This document shows, piece after piece, positions 1-7,559 of a stretch of 21,748 nt of DNA (its first letter is position 1; every line of letters starts with the position of its first letter). The translations under genes were made by a program, and so were the position numbers. The notes beneath the pieces were generated by a model, which searched no databases, was not told the origin of the DNA, and saw only the letters and a program-made list of their open reading frames with translations. Origin of the DNA: an uncultured Oscillospiraceae bacterium (GTDB lineage Bacteria; Bacillota; Clostridia; Oscillospirales; Oscillospiraceae). The stretch is from assembly GCA_910577915.1 (NCBI GenBank), contig CAJTOM010000044.1, forward strand, positions 1-21,748, written 5' to 3'.

Positions 1-43
1 GGCGGGGATATGTGGGAATTTTTGCGCTGGTGGGGCGCTGGTT

Positions 44-1408
44 CTATTTGGCGGGGGCCAGGCTGCGGGCGCCGCTCAGATCAGGGCGGGCCAGTCTGCG
101 GTAGCAGTGGAAGTAGGCCGGGATGAGAAAGGCGTCGGCCATGAGCCAGGCGGCGGGGGAGGCGAAGCAGGCGGCGGTGAAGCCGAAGAGGGGGACCAGA
201 AGAGCCAGGGCGGCCCGGGCCGCCATCTCCAGCACCCCCGCCAGGGTGGCCAGGGGGGAGAAGCCCATGCCCTGGATCATAAAGCGGAAGATGTTGATGA
301 GGGCCAGGGGGAAGAAGAACAGCGCGCCGGTGAGCAGGTACTGCCGGGACAGGGGCAGGAGGCCGGCGCTGGCCTCGTCTAAGAACAGCATGCTCAGAGG
401 CTCGGCGCAGAAGAACACCACCGCCAGAATTACGGCGGCATAGCCGGCCGCCAGGCCCACGCAGGCGCGGACCCCCTGGTGGAGCCGCTCCCACCTGGCG
501 GCGCCCACGTTCTGGCCGCCGTAGGTGGCCATGGTGCAACCCATGGCGTCAAAGGGGCAGCACAGGAACATGGAGACCTTGCTGGCGGCGGTGACGGCGG
601 TGACGTAGACGGTGCCCAGGCCGTTGACGGCGGTCTGCATCATCACGCTGCCAATGGCGGTGATGGAGTACTGCAAACCCATGGGCAGGCCCATCAGGCA
701 CAGCTCCCCCATGCGGTGCCGGTCCCAGCACCAGTCCGCCCGCTCCGTCTTCAGGATGGGGTAGCCCCGCAGCAGCCGGACCAGACACCCCACCCCCGCC
801 AGCCCCTGGGCCAGCACGGTGGCCAAGGCCGCGCCGAACACGTCCATGCGGAAGGTCAGGATGAACAGCATATCCAGGGCGATGTTGACCAGGGAGGAGA
901 CGATCAGCCAGATCACCGGCGTGCGGCTGTCCCCCAGGGAGCGCAGGGTGCCGGCGCAGAAGTTGTAGAGGAAGTAGGCCGGCAGTCCGGCAAAGATGGT
1001 GCCGATATAGGCGTGGGAGCGCTGGAAGATGTCCGCCGGTGTGTCCATGGCCGCGAGAATGCCGGGGCACAGGAGCACCGTCCCCGCGGTGAGGACCGTG
1101 CCGATGAGGGCGCACAGCCACACGCCGTTGGTGACATACCGGCGCAGCTCGTAGTAGTTGCCGGCCCCGAACTGCTGGGCCACCGGGATGGCGAAGCCGC
1201 CGCACACCCCGGCGCAGAAGCCCACCACCAGGAAGTTGATGGACCCGGTGGAGCCCACCGCCGCCAGGGCCGCGCCCCCCAGGGTCTTGCCCACGATGGC
1301 GGTGTCTACCACGTTGTAGAGCTGCTGGAACAGGTACCCGAAGAGAACCGGGACGCCAAAGCTGAGAATCAGCCGCATAGGGCTGCCTTTTGTCAAGTCT
1401 TTCGTCAT
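44..1408 (-). CDS. MATE family efflux transporter
   Basis: The predicted product is a 454-residue integral membrane protein of the MATE (multidrug and toxic compound extrusion) family, which exports cationic drugs or metabolites using a Na+ or H+ gradient. The start reads MTKDLTKGSPMRLILSFGVP, followed by LFQQLYNVVDTAIVGK, the typical first-helix signature of MATE proteins. About twelve hydrophobic segments follow in two homologous halves, and the length fits the family. The open frame extends further upstream, but the ATG at 1408 has a GAGG ribosome site at good spacing; the ATG at 1411 is the alternative. The upstream extension is proline- and glycine-rich and unlike the family, so I excluded it. 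It is transcribed alone from a promoter at about 1487-1514. The substrate cannot be told from sequence. The stop is 43 bases from the window edge, so downstream partners are unknown. Confidence 0.93.
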   Translation of the reverse strand: MTKDLTKGSPMRLILSFGVPVLFGYLFQQLYNVVDTAIVGKTLGGAALAAVGSTGSINFLVVGFCAGVCGGFAIPVAQQFGAGNYYELRRYVTNGVWLCALIGTVLTAGTVLLCPGILAAMDTPADIFQRSHAYIGTIFAGLPAYFLYNFCAGTLRSLGDSRTPVIWLIVSSLVNIALDMLFILTFRMDVFGAALATVLAQGLAGVGCLVRLLRGYPILKTERADWCWDRHRMGELCLMGLPMGLQYSITAIGSVMMQTAVNGLGTVYVTAVTAASKVSMFLCCPFDAMGCTMATYGGQNVGAARWERLHQGVRACVGLAAGYAAVILAVVFFCAEPLSMLFLDEASAGLLPLSRQYLLTGALFFFPLALINIFRFMIQGMGFSPLATLAGVLEMAARAALALLVPLFGFTAACFASPAAWLMADAFLIPAYFHCYRRLARPDLSGARSLAPAK

Positions 1409-1486
1409 CATATTACCTCGCTGAAACAGGATGTTGCGCGTCTTTCCTCCGCCTCCAGGGGGTGGGCCGCCTGGAAACTTGAGCTG

Positions 1487-1514
1487 ATTATAGATGATTT
1501 CACCAAAAAAGCAA
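1487..1514 (-). promoter_or_regulatory. Sigma-A-type promoter for the MATE gene
   Basis: On the minus strand a -35-like TTGCTT (1509-1514) is followed 16 bases later by a perfect TATAAT (1487-1492). It lies about 80 bases upstream of the MATE start. The predicted leader contains a short TCCAGG/CCTGGA inverted repeat around 1455-1475. This is seen in sequence only; no start site is known. Confidence 0.6.
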
Positions 1515-1629
1515 GCGTCAATTTGTGTAATGTTCCAGTCCCTCCCGGAGAGACCCTTGTGCAAAATAGCCGGAACTTTTTGAAGGATTTTGCGTCGGAA
1601 GCATCGGAGGCCCGTTCTGTGCGTAAGAG

Positions 1630-1669
1630 AAAAACTGTGCGCCGCCGGGGGACAGGGCCCCGGCGGCGC
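1630..1669 (-). terminator. Rho-independent terminator after the XRE gene
   Basis: A perfect 12-bp GC-rich inverted repeat (1639-1650 with 1658-1669, 7-base loop) is followed on the minus strand by CACAGTTTTTCTC. It lies just downstream of the XRE regulator stop at 1688 and should end the DUF3796-XRE transcript before the MATE promoter. Confidence 0.8.
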
Positions 1670-1687
1670 GATGGATGTGGACGGATG

Positions 1688-1888
1688 TCAGGTAAAGATG
1701 AAGATGTCCTCGATGGGTGCGCCCACCGCCCGGGAGATGTCCACCGCCAGCTTCAGGGAGGGGTTGTACTGGGCCTTCTCCAGGCGCATGATGGTCTCCC
1801 GCCGCACCCCCACGATGTCCGCCAGCTCCCCCTGGGTCAGGCCCTTGGCCTGGCGGAAGCTCTTCAGGTTGCAGGTGAAGCCGTCCAT
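1688..1888 (-). CDS. XRE-family helix-turn-helix repressor, 66 aa
   Basis: This small protein is almost entirely a Cro/CI-type DNA-binding domain. Residues 9-63 hold LKSFRQAKGLTQGELADIVG followed by RRETIMRLEKAQYNPSLKLA, the usual five-helix pattern with the recognition helix around VRRETIMRLE. There is no separate effector domain. Its ATG overlaps the TAA of the upstream membrane-protein gene by one base (TAATG), with GGAGGAGG just before it, so the two are translationally coupled. Short XRE proteins paired with a multi-pass membrane protein are common in Firmicutes, where the membrane partner is sometimes thought to sense the envelope. Here I infer that this protein binds the inverted repeats at the operon promoter (2589-2668) and represses its own operon. 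Confidence 0.9.
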   Translation of the reverse strand: MDGFTCNLKSFRQAKGLTQGELADIVGVRRETIMRLEKAQYNPSLKLAVDISRAVGAPIEDIFIFT

Positions 1889-2562
1889 TACGCCTCCTCC
1901 TCCAGGGCGTCGTCGTGGTCGTAGCGGTAGAGCAGATACTCCGAGAGGAACATAGTCAGCGCCACCGCCAGGGCGATGCCGGTGATCAGCACGGGGGCGG
2001 TGAACTCCGCTCTGAGGCGGGTGTGCTGCCCCCCCAGGATCAGGAGGAGGATGATGATGGAAAATCCCACCCGGTAGGCCTTCAGCTGTGCCCGGACCAC
2101 ATTTTCTTTATAGCGCTCGTCCATGAGGGTGTTGGACATCTTCCCCTCGAAGAAAAACCCGAAGAAGCCGAAGAACAGGAAGAAGAGGAAGGGCGTGGCG
2201 TCGCCCCAGGCGCCGTAGGACCAGAATCCCAGGAAGCCCAGAAATCCCAGAAAGCCCAGCAGGCCGAACTTGGGGCTCAGCCGCCGGGTGCGGCCGGTCC
2301 TGGACACGTACTCCTTCTGGGCCAGGATGCCCCGGACCAGCAGGAAGGCCAGATACAGGACATACAGAACGTCCAGCGCCACGGCCAGGAGCATGGGAAT
2401 ATCTGTTGGCGCAAAGGCATAGGAATGCATGGGGTAGACGAGCTTCCCACCGTTGCAGGTCAGGTCGTACCACACGGCCCCGGCGGTCGCCGCCGCGCAC
2501 AGCGCGCCGCCCAGTGCCAACGCCAGCCAGCGGGGATATTTGGATGTCCGGTTGTGTCTCAT
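1888..2562 (-). CDS. DUF3796-like multi-pass membrane protein
   Basis: This 224-residue membrane protein has about six hydrophobic segments, near residues 12-31, 52-79, 99-115, 122-139, 166-178 and 188-212. The central part carries a tandem repeat, GFLGFLGFLGF (103-113), then a second aromatic run FFGFFGFFFEG (130-140) and the polar motif KMSNTLMDERYKENV (141-155). This GFLGF plus DERxKENV layout is what I associate with DUF3796 proteins, which are typically encoded beside a small XRE regulator, as here. The biochemical function of the family is not known to me. The ATG at 2562 is preceded by AGGAGG with a 9-base spacer. It is the first gene of a two-gene operon with the XRE repressor. The C-terminus is acidic (DHDDALEEEA). 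The DUF assignment is from memory of the motif and should be treated as probable. Confidence 0.72.
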   Translation of the reverse strand: MRHNRTSKYPRWLALALGGALCAAATAGAVWYDLTCNGGKLVYPMHSYAFAPTDIPMLLAVALDVLYVLYLAFLLVRGILAQKEYVSRTGRTRRLSPKFGLLGFLGFLGFLGFWSYGAWGDATPFLFFLFFGFFGFFFEGKMSNTLMDERYKENVVRAQLKAYRVGFSIIILLLILGGQHTRLRAEFTAPVLITGIALAVALTMFLSEYLLYRYDHDDALEEEA

Positions 2563-2588
2563 GAGAAGATGCCTCCTAATTTATGATG

Positions 2589-2668
2589 GTGATATATTTG
2601 TCGCTTGGTGAGATAAATATATCACTATCATTGCCGCTTGTCAAGGGGGATTGAGAGAAATATATCTC
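2589..2668 (-). promoter_or_regulatory. Promoter and putative XRE operators of the DUF3796-XRE operon
   Basis: On the minus strand TTGACA (2639-2644) is followed by 17 bases and TATATT (2616-2621), a near-ideal sigma-A promoter. The -10 lies inside one arm of a 14-bp inverted repeat: GTGATATATTTGTC at 2589-2602 and GATAAATATATCAC at 2612-2625 (13 of 14 positions match, 9-base spacer). A third related element, GAGAAATATATCTC, lies at 2655-2668 just upstream of the -35. Placement over the -10 and start region suggests repression by the operon's own XRE protein. Binding is inferred, not shown. Confidence 0.7.
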
Positions 2669-2770
2669 TTTTTTGGCGGGACGGCGGCGATCTGCGGGAC
2701 GGGGGAGGGGGCGCGGGAGGTGAGGAGAGAAGAAATTTGTGGAAATTGGGGTAAATATGCGTTTCTTCCC

Positions 2771-2799
2771 TTGACGCGGGAGCGGCCATTGTGTATCAT
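2771..2799 (+). promoter_or_regulatory. Sigma-A-type promoter for ftsE-ftsX
   Basis: TTGACG (2771-2776), a 17-base spacer and TATCAT (2794-2799) lie about 75 bases upstream of ftsE. The rest of the 310-base gap between the XRE operon and ftsE holds only the divergent XRE-operon promoter and operators; no convincing gene is seen in it. Confidence 0.65.
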
Positions 2800-2872
2800 G
2801 TATATGGCACTTTTTGTCTCTTTACGCGGTTTACATAATGATTCGGTTTTTTAGGAAGGTAACGCGACAGAC

Positions 2873-3559
2873 ATGATACGATTAATTGACGTAGTAAAGG
2901 AATATCCTAATGGAACCCACGCCCTCAATGGCCTGTCGATGGAGATTCAGGACGGGGAGTTCGTTTTTATGGTGGGGCCCTCCGGCAGCGGCAAGTCCAC
3001 GGTCATCAAGCTGCTCATCGGAGAGGTGGAGCCCTCCGAGGGCCGGGTGATGGTCAACGGCTTCTCCCTGCGCAACATCAGCGAGCGGCAGATTCCCTTG
3101 CTGCGGCGGACGGTGGGGGTCATCTTTCAGGACTTCCGCCTCATCGAGCACAAATCGGTCTACGACAACATGGTCTTTGCCATGCGGGCGGTGGGCGCGG
3201 GGCCCAAGGAGATCAAAAAGCGGATCCCCTACTGCCTGAACCTGGTGGGGCTGGAGAACAAGGGCCGCCGTCTGCCCTCGGAGCTCTCCGGCGGCGAGCA
3301 GCAGCGGGTGGCCATCGCCCGCGCCCTGCTCAACAACCCGGACACCATCATTGCCGACGAGCCCACCGGAAACCTGGACCCGGCCCGCTCCCTGGAGATC
3401 ATGCGCCTTTTGGAGCGCATCAACGCCCTAGGGACCACGGTGCTGGTGGTGACCCACGAGAAGGATCTGGTTAACCGCTTCGACAAGCGGGTGGTGATGC
3501 TGGAGCGGGGCAGGGTCATCAGCGACGGCAAGGGCTGGTACGGGAGGAAACTACAGTGA
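2873..3559 (+). CDS. ftsE: Cell division ATP-binding protein FtsE
   Basis: FtsE is the cytoplasmic ATPase of the FtsEX complex, which couples ATP hydrolysis at the septum to activation of peptidoglycan hydrolases outside the membrane. The 228-residue product has the normal FtsE length and all ABC motifs: Walker A GPSGSGKST (35-43), Q-loop FQDFRL (Q86), signature LSGGEQQ (138-144), Walker B IIADEP with E163, and the switch H195. It opens with MIRLIDVVKEYPNGTHALNG, very typical of FtsE. The ATG at 2873 is preceded by AGGAAGG at a rather long 13-base spacing, but the protein start matches the family. Its TGA overlaps the GTG start of ftsX (GTGA), so the two are translationally coupled. Confidence 0.96.
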   Translation: MIRLIDVVKEYPNGTHALNGLSMEIQDGEFVFMVGPSGSGKSTVIKLLIGEVEPSEGRVMVNGFSLRNISERQIPLLRRTVGVIFQDFRLIEHKSVYDNMVFAMRAVGAGPKEIKKRIPYCLNLVGLENKGRRLPSELSGGEQQRVAIARALLNNPDTIIADEPTGNLDPARSLEIMRLLERINALGTTVLVVTHEKDLVNRFDKRVVMLERGRVISDGKGWYGRKLQ

Positions 3560-4449
3560 GCAAGCACAATATTTTTTACTTTGCCCGGGAGGGCACCGTC
3601 AACATGTTCAGCCACGGCTTCATGTCCTTTGCCGCCGTGGGCATCACGGTGGCCTGCCTGCTGATTATGGGCACCTTCACCCTGGTGGCGGTGAACGCCA
3701 ACGCCATGCTGGAGGACATGGAGTCCCAGAATCAGATGCTGGCCTTTGTGGACAAGAGCCTGAGCGAGGAGGAGGCCAGAGCGCTGCAGCGGGAGCTGCT
3801 GGCGGTGGAGAACGTGTCGGCGGTGGAGTTTATCTCCAATGTGGAGGCGGCGGAGGCCTTCCGGGCCCGCTATGAGGATGACGAGCTGTTCCAGGGCCTG
3901 CCGGACGACAACTTCCGCCACCGCTACGCCGTGGACCTGGCGGACATCGGCAGGATGAGCCAGACCAAGGCCGCCCTGGAGGCGGTGGCGGGCATCGGGC
4001 CGGGGAACGTCAGCGCCTACGAGGACGAGGCGGCGGGGTTCATCACCATCCGCAACGTGGCGGGGGTGGTGTGCGCGGTGCTCATCGCGGTGCTGTTCAT
4101 CGTGTCGGTGTTCATCATCGCCAACACCATCAAGCTCACCACCTTTGACCGCCGGGATGAGATCGCCATTATGAAGATGGTGGGGGCCACCAACGGCTTT
4201 ATCCGCTGGCCCTTCGTCTACGAGGGCTTCCTGCTGGGGCTTTTTTCGGCGGTGATCGGCTTTTTCCTCCAGTGGGGGCTCTACGAGGCGGTGGCCCGGG
4301 GGGTGGCCAGCAACGACACCATCAACCTCATCACCGTGGTGCCCTTTCGGGAGATGTGGACCTATGTGGCCGCCATCTTCGCGGCGGCGGGGATGGTCAT
4401 TGGCGTGGGCGGGAGCCTGAGCGCCATACGGAAGTTCCTGCAGGTGTAA
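3556..4449 (+). CDS. ftsX: Cell division protein FtsX
   Basis: FtsX is the membrane subunit of FtsEX. The 297-residue product shows the standard topology: a short cytoplasmic N-terminus, TM1 at about 24-46, a large extracellular domain at about 47-163 that in this family contacts the peptidoglycan hydrolase or its adaptor, then TM2 (168-192), TM3 (220-242) and TM4 (267-288). The motif RRDEIAIMKMVGATNGFIRW (199-218) is the conserved cytoplasmic loop facing FtsE. It starts with GTG at 3556, overlapping the ftsE stop by four bases and preceded by GGAGGAAA. The coiled-coil M23 hydrolase gene 14-26 bases downstream is its likely partner. Confidence 0.95.
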   Translation: MSKHNIFYFAREGTVNMFSHGFMSFAAVGITVACLLIMGTFTLVAVNANAMLEDMESQNQMLAFVDKSLSEEEARALQRELLAVENVSAVEFISNVEAAEAFRARYEDDELFQGLPDDNFRHRYAVDLADIGRMSQTKAALEAVAGIGPGNVSAYEDEAAGFITIRNVAGVVCAVLIAVLFIVSVFIIANTIKLTTFDRRDEIAIMKMVGATNGFIRWPFVYEGFLLGLFSAVIGFFLQWGLYEAVARGVASNDTINLITVVPFREMWTYVAAIFAAAGMVIGVGGSLSAIRKFLQV

Positions 4450-4475
4450 CGGTCTGAGAAAGGATGATGCATAAG

Positions 4476-5684
4476 ATGACACGGCGGAAAGCGACCGCGC
4501 TGGTGCTGGCGGCCCTGCTGCTGCTGGCGGCGGCCCCGGCGCAGCCCCTGCTCCCCACCGCCCGCGCGGTGACCCAGAGCGACATCGACGGGCTGAAGGA
4601 GGACAAGAAGGGGCTGAACAAGGAGAAGAAGGAGATCGAGGACCAGCTCTCCCAGCTGCGCAATGACAAGGCGACCGCCATCCAGCGCCGCACGCTGCTG
4701 GATCAGAAGATCGATTTGACGGTCAAGGAGATCGCCGCCACGGAGTCGGAGATTGCCGGCTACGAGGCGCTGTTGGACCAGACGGCCTACGAGCTGGCGG
4801 AGAACGAGCAGGAGGAGGCCCGGCAGTACGCCCTCTTCTGCGAGCGGGCCCGGGTGATGGAGGAGGCGGGGACCACGTCCTACTGGGCGGTGCTGTTCAA
4901 GGCGGACAGCTTTTCGGACCTCCTCAGCCGCCTTACGGACGTGCAGGAGGTGATGAACTACGACCAGGGCGTGCTGGACAGCCTGCGGCAGCTGCGCGCC
5001 CAGATACAGGAGAAGCAGGCCTACCAGGAGGAGCTGAAGGTGGGGGCCGAGGCCGCCAAGCTGGAGCTGGAGGCCCAGAAGGCGGACCTGGACAGCCAGC
5101 GGAAGGCCGCCGACGAGATGGTCAAGGAGCTGCAGGCCGACGAGGCCGCCGCCGCCCTTCTCCTCGCGGAGAAGGAGAAGGAGGAGGCCCGCATCCAGGA
5201 GCAGATCAAGAAGAAGGAGAAGGAGCTGGCGGAGCAGATGGCCGCCGCCCAGATGAACTGGGGCGCCACCTCCGGCGGGTACATCTGGCCGGAGACGGCG
5301 AGCAAGCGCATCACCTCCCCCATGGGCTCCCGGAACACGGGCATCAAGGGGGCCTCCACCAACCACAAGGGGGTGGACATCGGCGGCGTGGGCTACAACA
5401 CCAATGTGCTGGCCACCAAGGCGGGCGTTGTCATCACCTCCGAGCGCTCCAGCTCCTACGGCAACTACGTGGTCGTCAGTCACGGAAGCGGCAATAGGAC
5501 CCTGTACGCCCACATGAGCAGCCGCTCCGTTAAGGAGGGGGACGTGGTCTCCCAGGGGCAGGTCATCGGGATCACCGGCTCCACCGGCATCAGCAGCGGT
5601 CCGCACCTCCACTATGAGATCACCGAGGGCGGGGTGCGGGTGGACCCCCTCAATTACCTGCCGGGGTATGTCAAGGCGTGGTAA
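4476..5684 (+). CDS. Secreted coiled-coil M23 peptidase, probable FtsEX-controlled murein hydrolase
   Basis: This is predicted to be a secreted or envelope-associated zinc endopeptidase that cuts peptidoglycan cross-bridges, or an EnvC-like activator. Counting from the upstream ATG at 4464, a signal peptide spans about residues 5-35 (hydrophobic ALVLAALLLLAAAP, cleavage near TARA). A long charged coiled coil follows at about 38-265, and a LytM/M23 domain at about 280-400. The zinc motifs are intact: H301-x3-D305 (HKGVD), H350 (LYAHMSS) and HLH at 381-383, so unlike EnvC it should be catalytically active. The coiled coil plus LytM layout recalls EnvC, and the N-terminal coil recalls PcsB, both FtsEX partners. 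ATGs at 4464, 4467 and 4476 are possible; only 4476 leaves room for the GAGAAAGGA ribosome site. Confidence 0.88.
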   Translation: MTRRKATALVLAALLLLAAAPAQPLLPTARAVTQSDIDGLKEDKKGLNKEKKEIEDQLSQLRNDKATAIQRRTLLDQKIDLTVKEIAATESEIAGYEALLDQTAYELAENEQEEARQYALFCERARVMEEAGTTSYWAVLFKADSFSDLLSRLTDVQEVMNYDQGVLDSLRQLRAQIQEKQAYQEELKVGAEAAKLELEAQKADLDSQRKAADEMVKELQADEAAAALLLAEKEKEEARIQEQIKKKEKELAEQMAAAQMNWGATSGGYIWPETASKRITSPMGSRNTGIKGASTNHKGVDIGGVGYNTNVLATKAGVVITSERSSSYGNYVVVSHGSGNRTLYAHMSSRSVKEGDVVSQGQVIGITGSTGISSGPHLHYEITEGGVRVDPLNYLPGYVKAW

Positions 5685-5740
5685 TCCTTTTCCTGAAAGA
5701 AAGCGGAAGGGGGAGCGCCCCCGGCGTCCAAAATCAAAGA

Positions 5741-5773
5741 AGGCGGGCAAGCACCCTTGGTGCTTGCCCGCCT
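5741..5773. terminator. Bidirectional hairpin terminator between the M23 gene and the HEYGH gene
   Basis: A perfect 15-bp inverted repeat (5741-5755 with 5759-5773, 3-base loop CTT) lies between two convergent genes. The plus strand continues into TGAGTTTGCCGTCTCTTTT and the minus strand into TTCTTTGATTTT, so it can serve both directions. A shorter GGGGG-AGCG-CCCCC hairpin precedes it at 5709-5722. Confidence 0.75.
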
Positions 5774-5807
5774 GAGTTTGCCGTCTCTTTTGATAGGATG
5801 GAAGTTG

Positions 5808-6278
5808 TCAGTCTATCATCAAATTCTCCATTGATTTTTGACCGGTCACCCGTTCTCCCAAAGAATTTGCCCATGCTTCTGTAAAAAAAGAAAAATAAGA
5901 TATACCCTTTGTCCTTCGTTTTGTATGATAGTTTGGCAAAAACCCCCACAATGCTGATGGGATTCCTATTATGATTAGGTATAGCGGGCCTAAAACAAGT
6001 GACTGTATGGTATGACCGTATTCATGCACAAGAAGTCGTTGCGAAAGCGCCTCCATTGTGTATTTATTTTTCAGTTTATCATAAAAAAACGGTTCCCTTG
6101 TTACAAACACGAACATTCCCAAAGAAACGCTTGACTTCGCGTTCCACTCGGTTATGACTGCGCCGTGATAAAAATAATGTCTGTCAGAGAGATGGATGAT
6201 AAAATAAATCAATCCCAATGCAGATTGTATCGCCCCCCAGGTGCATTGTATGAAGCAATATAACGCAACTCGCATCAT
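5808..6278 (-). CDS. Small membrane protein with HEYGH zincin-like motif
   Basis: This 156-residue protein is of unrecognised specific function. It has a hydrophobic segment at about 8-30, then HEYGH at 85-89, matching the HExxH zinc-binding motif of metallopeptidases. A second hydrophobic stretch (SLVLGPLYLIIIGIPSALWG, 93-112) follows immediately, then TEAWAN (E134) about 45 residues on, which could supply a third zinc ligand. I recall similar HEYGHTxQS...GPLYL...GIPS proteins as small uncharacterised bacterial membrane proteins, so a membrane-embedded protease is plausible but unproven. The open frame begins at a TTG (6290), but GGAG six bases before the ATG at 6278 fixes the start there; the ATG at 6275 is the alternative. 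Base composition is visibly AT-rich compared with both neighbours, a sign of transfer. It appears monocistronic. Confidence 0.72.
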   Translation of the reverse strand: MMRVALYCFIQCTWGAIQSALGLIYFIIHLSDRHYFYHGAVITEWNAKSSVSLGMFVFVTREPFFYDKLKNKYTMEALSQRLLVHEYGHTIQSLVLGPLYLIIIGIPSALWGFLPNYHTKRRTKGISYFSFFTEAWANSLGERVTGQKSMENLMID

Positions 6279-6312
6279 GTCGTTCTCCAATAAACATTAT
6301 TTTTTGGTTGAT

Positions 6313-6321
6313 ATGATAGCA
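6313..6321 (-). promoter_or_regulatory. Possible extended -10 promoter for the HEYGH gene
   Basis: The minus strand reads TGC followed by TATCAT, an extended -10 element 35 bases upstream of the start codon. No good -35 is seen at the usual distance, so this call is tentative. Confidence 0.35.
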
Positions 6322-6369
6322 CGGAGCCTTTCATCGCTCGCCCCGCAGGTTTTTTGGGCCAATGCGCCT

Positions 6370-7380
6370 CTATTGCAGCAGCGCCAGCAGCGCGTCCACC
6401 TCCGCTTCGGTGGTGCTCCAGCCGGTGACGAAGCGGACGCAGGTGCGGCCGTCGCCGGAGAGCTGCTGGATCTCGAAGGCGGCGTGGGCGGCCAGGCGCT
6501 CCACAACGCCGTCCGGCAGGAGAGGGAAGACCTGGTTGGAGGGGGAGTCCACCAGAAGGGGAATCCCCAGGGCCCTGAGTCCCTCCGTCAGGCGGCGGGC
6601 CAGGGCGTTGGAGTGGGCGGCCAAGGAGAGGTAGAGGCCGCCGTCCAGGATGGCGGCGAACTGCACCCCCAGCAGGCGGCCCTTGGCCAGGATGGCCCCC
6701 TGCTGCTTCATGCAGTGGCGGAAGCAGGGCTGGAGGGCGGGGTTGGCGATGACCAGGGCCTCGCCGAAGAGGAGGCCGTTTTTGGTGCCGCCGATGGTGA
6801 AGGCGTCGCAGAGGGCGGCGTAGTCGGCAAAACCGGCGCCGCCGGCGTCTATGGCGCAGCCCAGCCGGGCCCCGTCGCAGTAGAGGTACAGGCCCAGCTC
6901 GCCGCAGACCGCCCGCAGCGCCTCCAGCTCGGCGCGGGAGTAGACGGTGCCCAGCTCCGTGGTGTTGGAGACGTAGACCAGCCGGGGGAGCACCATGTGC
7001 TCGCCGGAGTGGGCGGAGACGGCGCCGCGCACGGCCTCCGGCGTCAGCTTCCCGTCAGGGGCGGGGAGGTGGAGCACCTTGTGGCCGTCCTGCTCGATGG
7101 CCCCGGACTCGTGGACGCAGATGTGGGCCGAGGCGGGGGCGATCACCGCCTCGTAGGGGCGCAGAAACGCTGCCAGGGCCGTCTTGTTGACCTGGGTGCC
7201 CCCTGTAAAGAAGTGGACGGCGGCCTCCGGCGCGCCGCAGAGGGAGCGGATCAGGTCCGCGGCCTCCCGGCAGTAGCTGTCCGTCCCGTACCCCGGCGTC
7301 AGCTCCAGATTGGTGCGGCACAGGGCTTCCATCACCGCCGGATGAGCGCCGGCGCTGTAGTCGTTGCGGAAATTGAGCAT
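6370..7380 (-). CDS. Low-specificity L-threonine aldolase family protein
   Basis: The product is a 336-residue PLP-dependent fold-type I enzyme of the threonine aldolase / beta-eliminating lyase family, which splits L-threonine or allo-threonine to glycine and acetaldehyde. It begins MLNFRNDYSAGAHPAVMEAL and keeps the family pattern: GYGTDSYC (30-37), FFTGGTQVNKTAL (57-69), H90 in ICVHESGA (the usual PLP-stacking histidine region), CDGAR with D169 and R172, and the Schiff-base lysine K200 in GGTKNGLLFGEA. The length is normal. The frame is open further upstream, but AAGGAGG ten bases before the ATG at 7380 and the family start support 7380. It is GC-rich, unlike the AT-rich genes on either side, and seems to be transcribed singly. 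Substrate preference, threonine or another beta-hydroxy amino acid, cannot be read from sequence. Confidence 0.9.
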   Translation of the reverse strand: MLNFRNDYSAGAHPAVMEALCRTNLELTPGYGTDSYCREAADLIRSLCGAPEAAVHFFTGGTQVNKTALAAFLRPYEAVIAPASAHICVHESGAIEQDGHKVLHLPAPDGKLTPEAVRGAVSAHSGEHMVLPRLVYVSNTTELGTVYSRAELEALRAVCGELGLYLYCDGARLGCAIDAGGAGFADYAALCDAFTIGGTKNGLLFGEALVIANPALQPCFRHCMKQQGAILAKGRLLGVQFAAILDGGLYLSLAAHSNALARRLTEGLRALGIPLLVDSPSNQVFPLLPDGVVERLAAHAAFEIQQLSGDGRTCVRFVTGWSTTEAEVDALLALLQ

Positions 7381-7559
7381 GGGTTTGCAGCCTCCTTGTA
7401 TGTCTCGCCCAGTACGCCGCCCAAATAAGGAAAGCAGTACCGTTACTGGGCAGAAATTCTGGAAATGCAATGATTTTTGTCTCATAGCAAACGTTCTTTT
7501 TGACGCCTTTTCTTTGGGATTTCACCAAAAGGGAAAATTCTCCCCAGCTGAAATGATTT

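Noticed and set aside
479..1924. Long plus-strand open frame of about 481 codons spanning the MATE gene antisense and the XRE gene
   Set aside because: It is antisense to well-supported genes, crosses their terminator and promoter, and its product is a low-complexity histidine/glycine/glutamine-rich protein typical of GC-rich shadow frames.
2651..2854. Small plus-strand frame before ftsE
   Set aside because: It starts at TTG inside the XRE operator region without a ribosome site, overlaps the ftsE promoter and has no recognisable features.
4362..5750. Minus-strand open frame of about 462 codons opposite the M23 gene
   Set aside because: The leucine- and glycine-rich product mirrors the coiled-coil codons of the real gene, has no ribosome site or family features, and runs through a terminator region.
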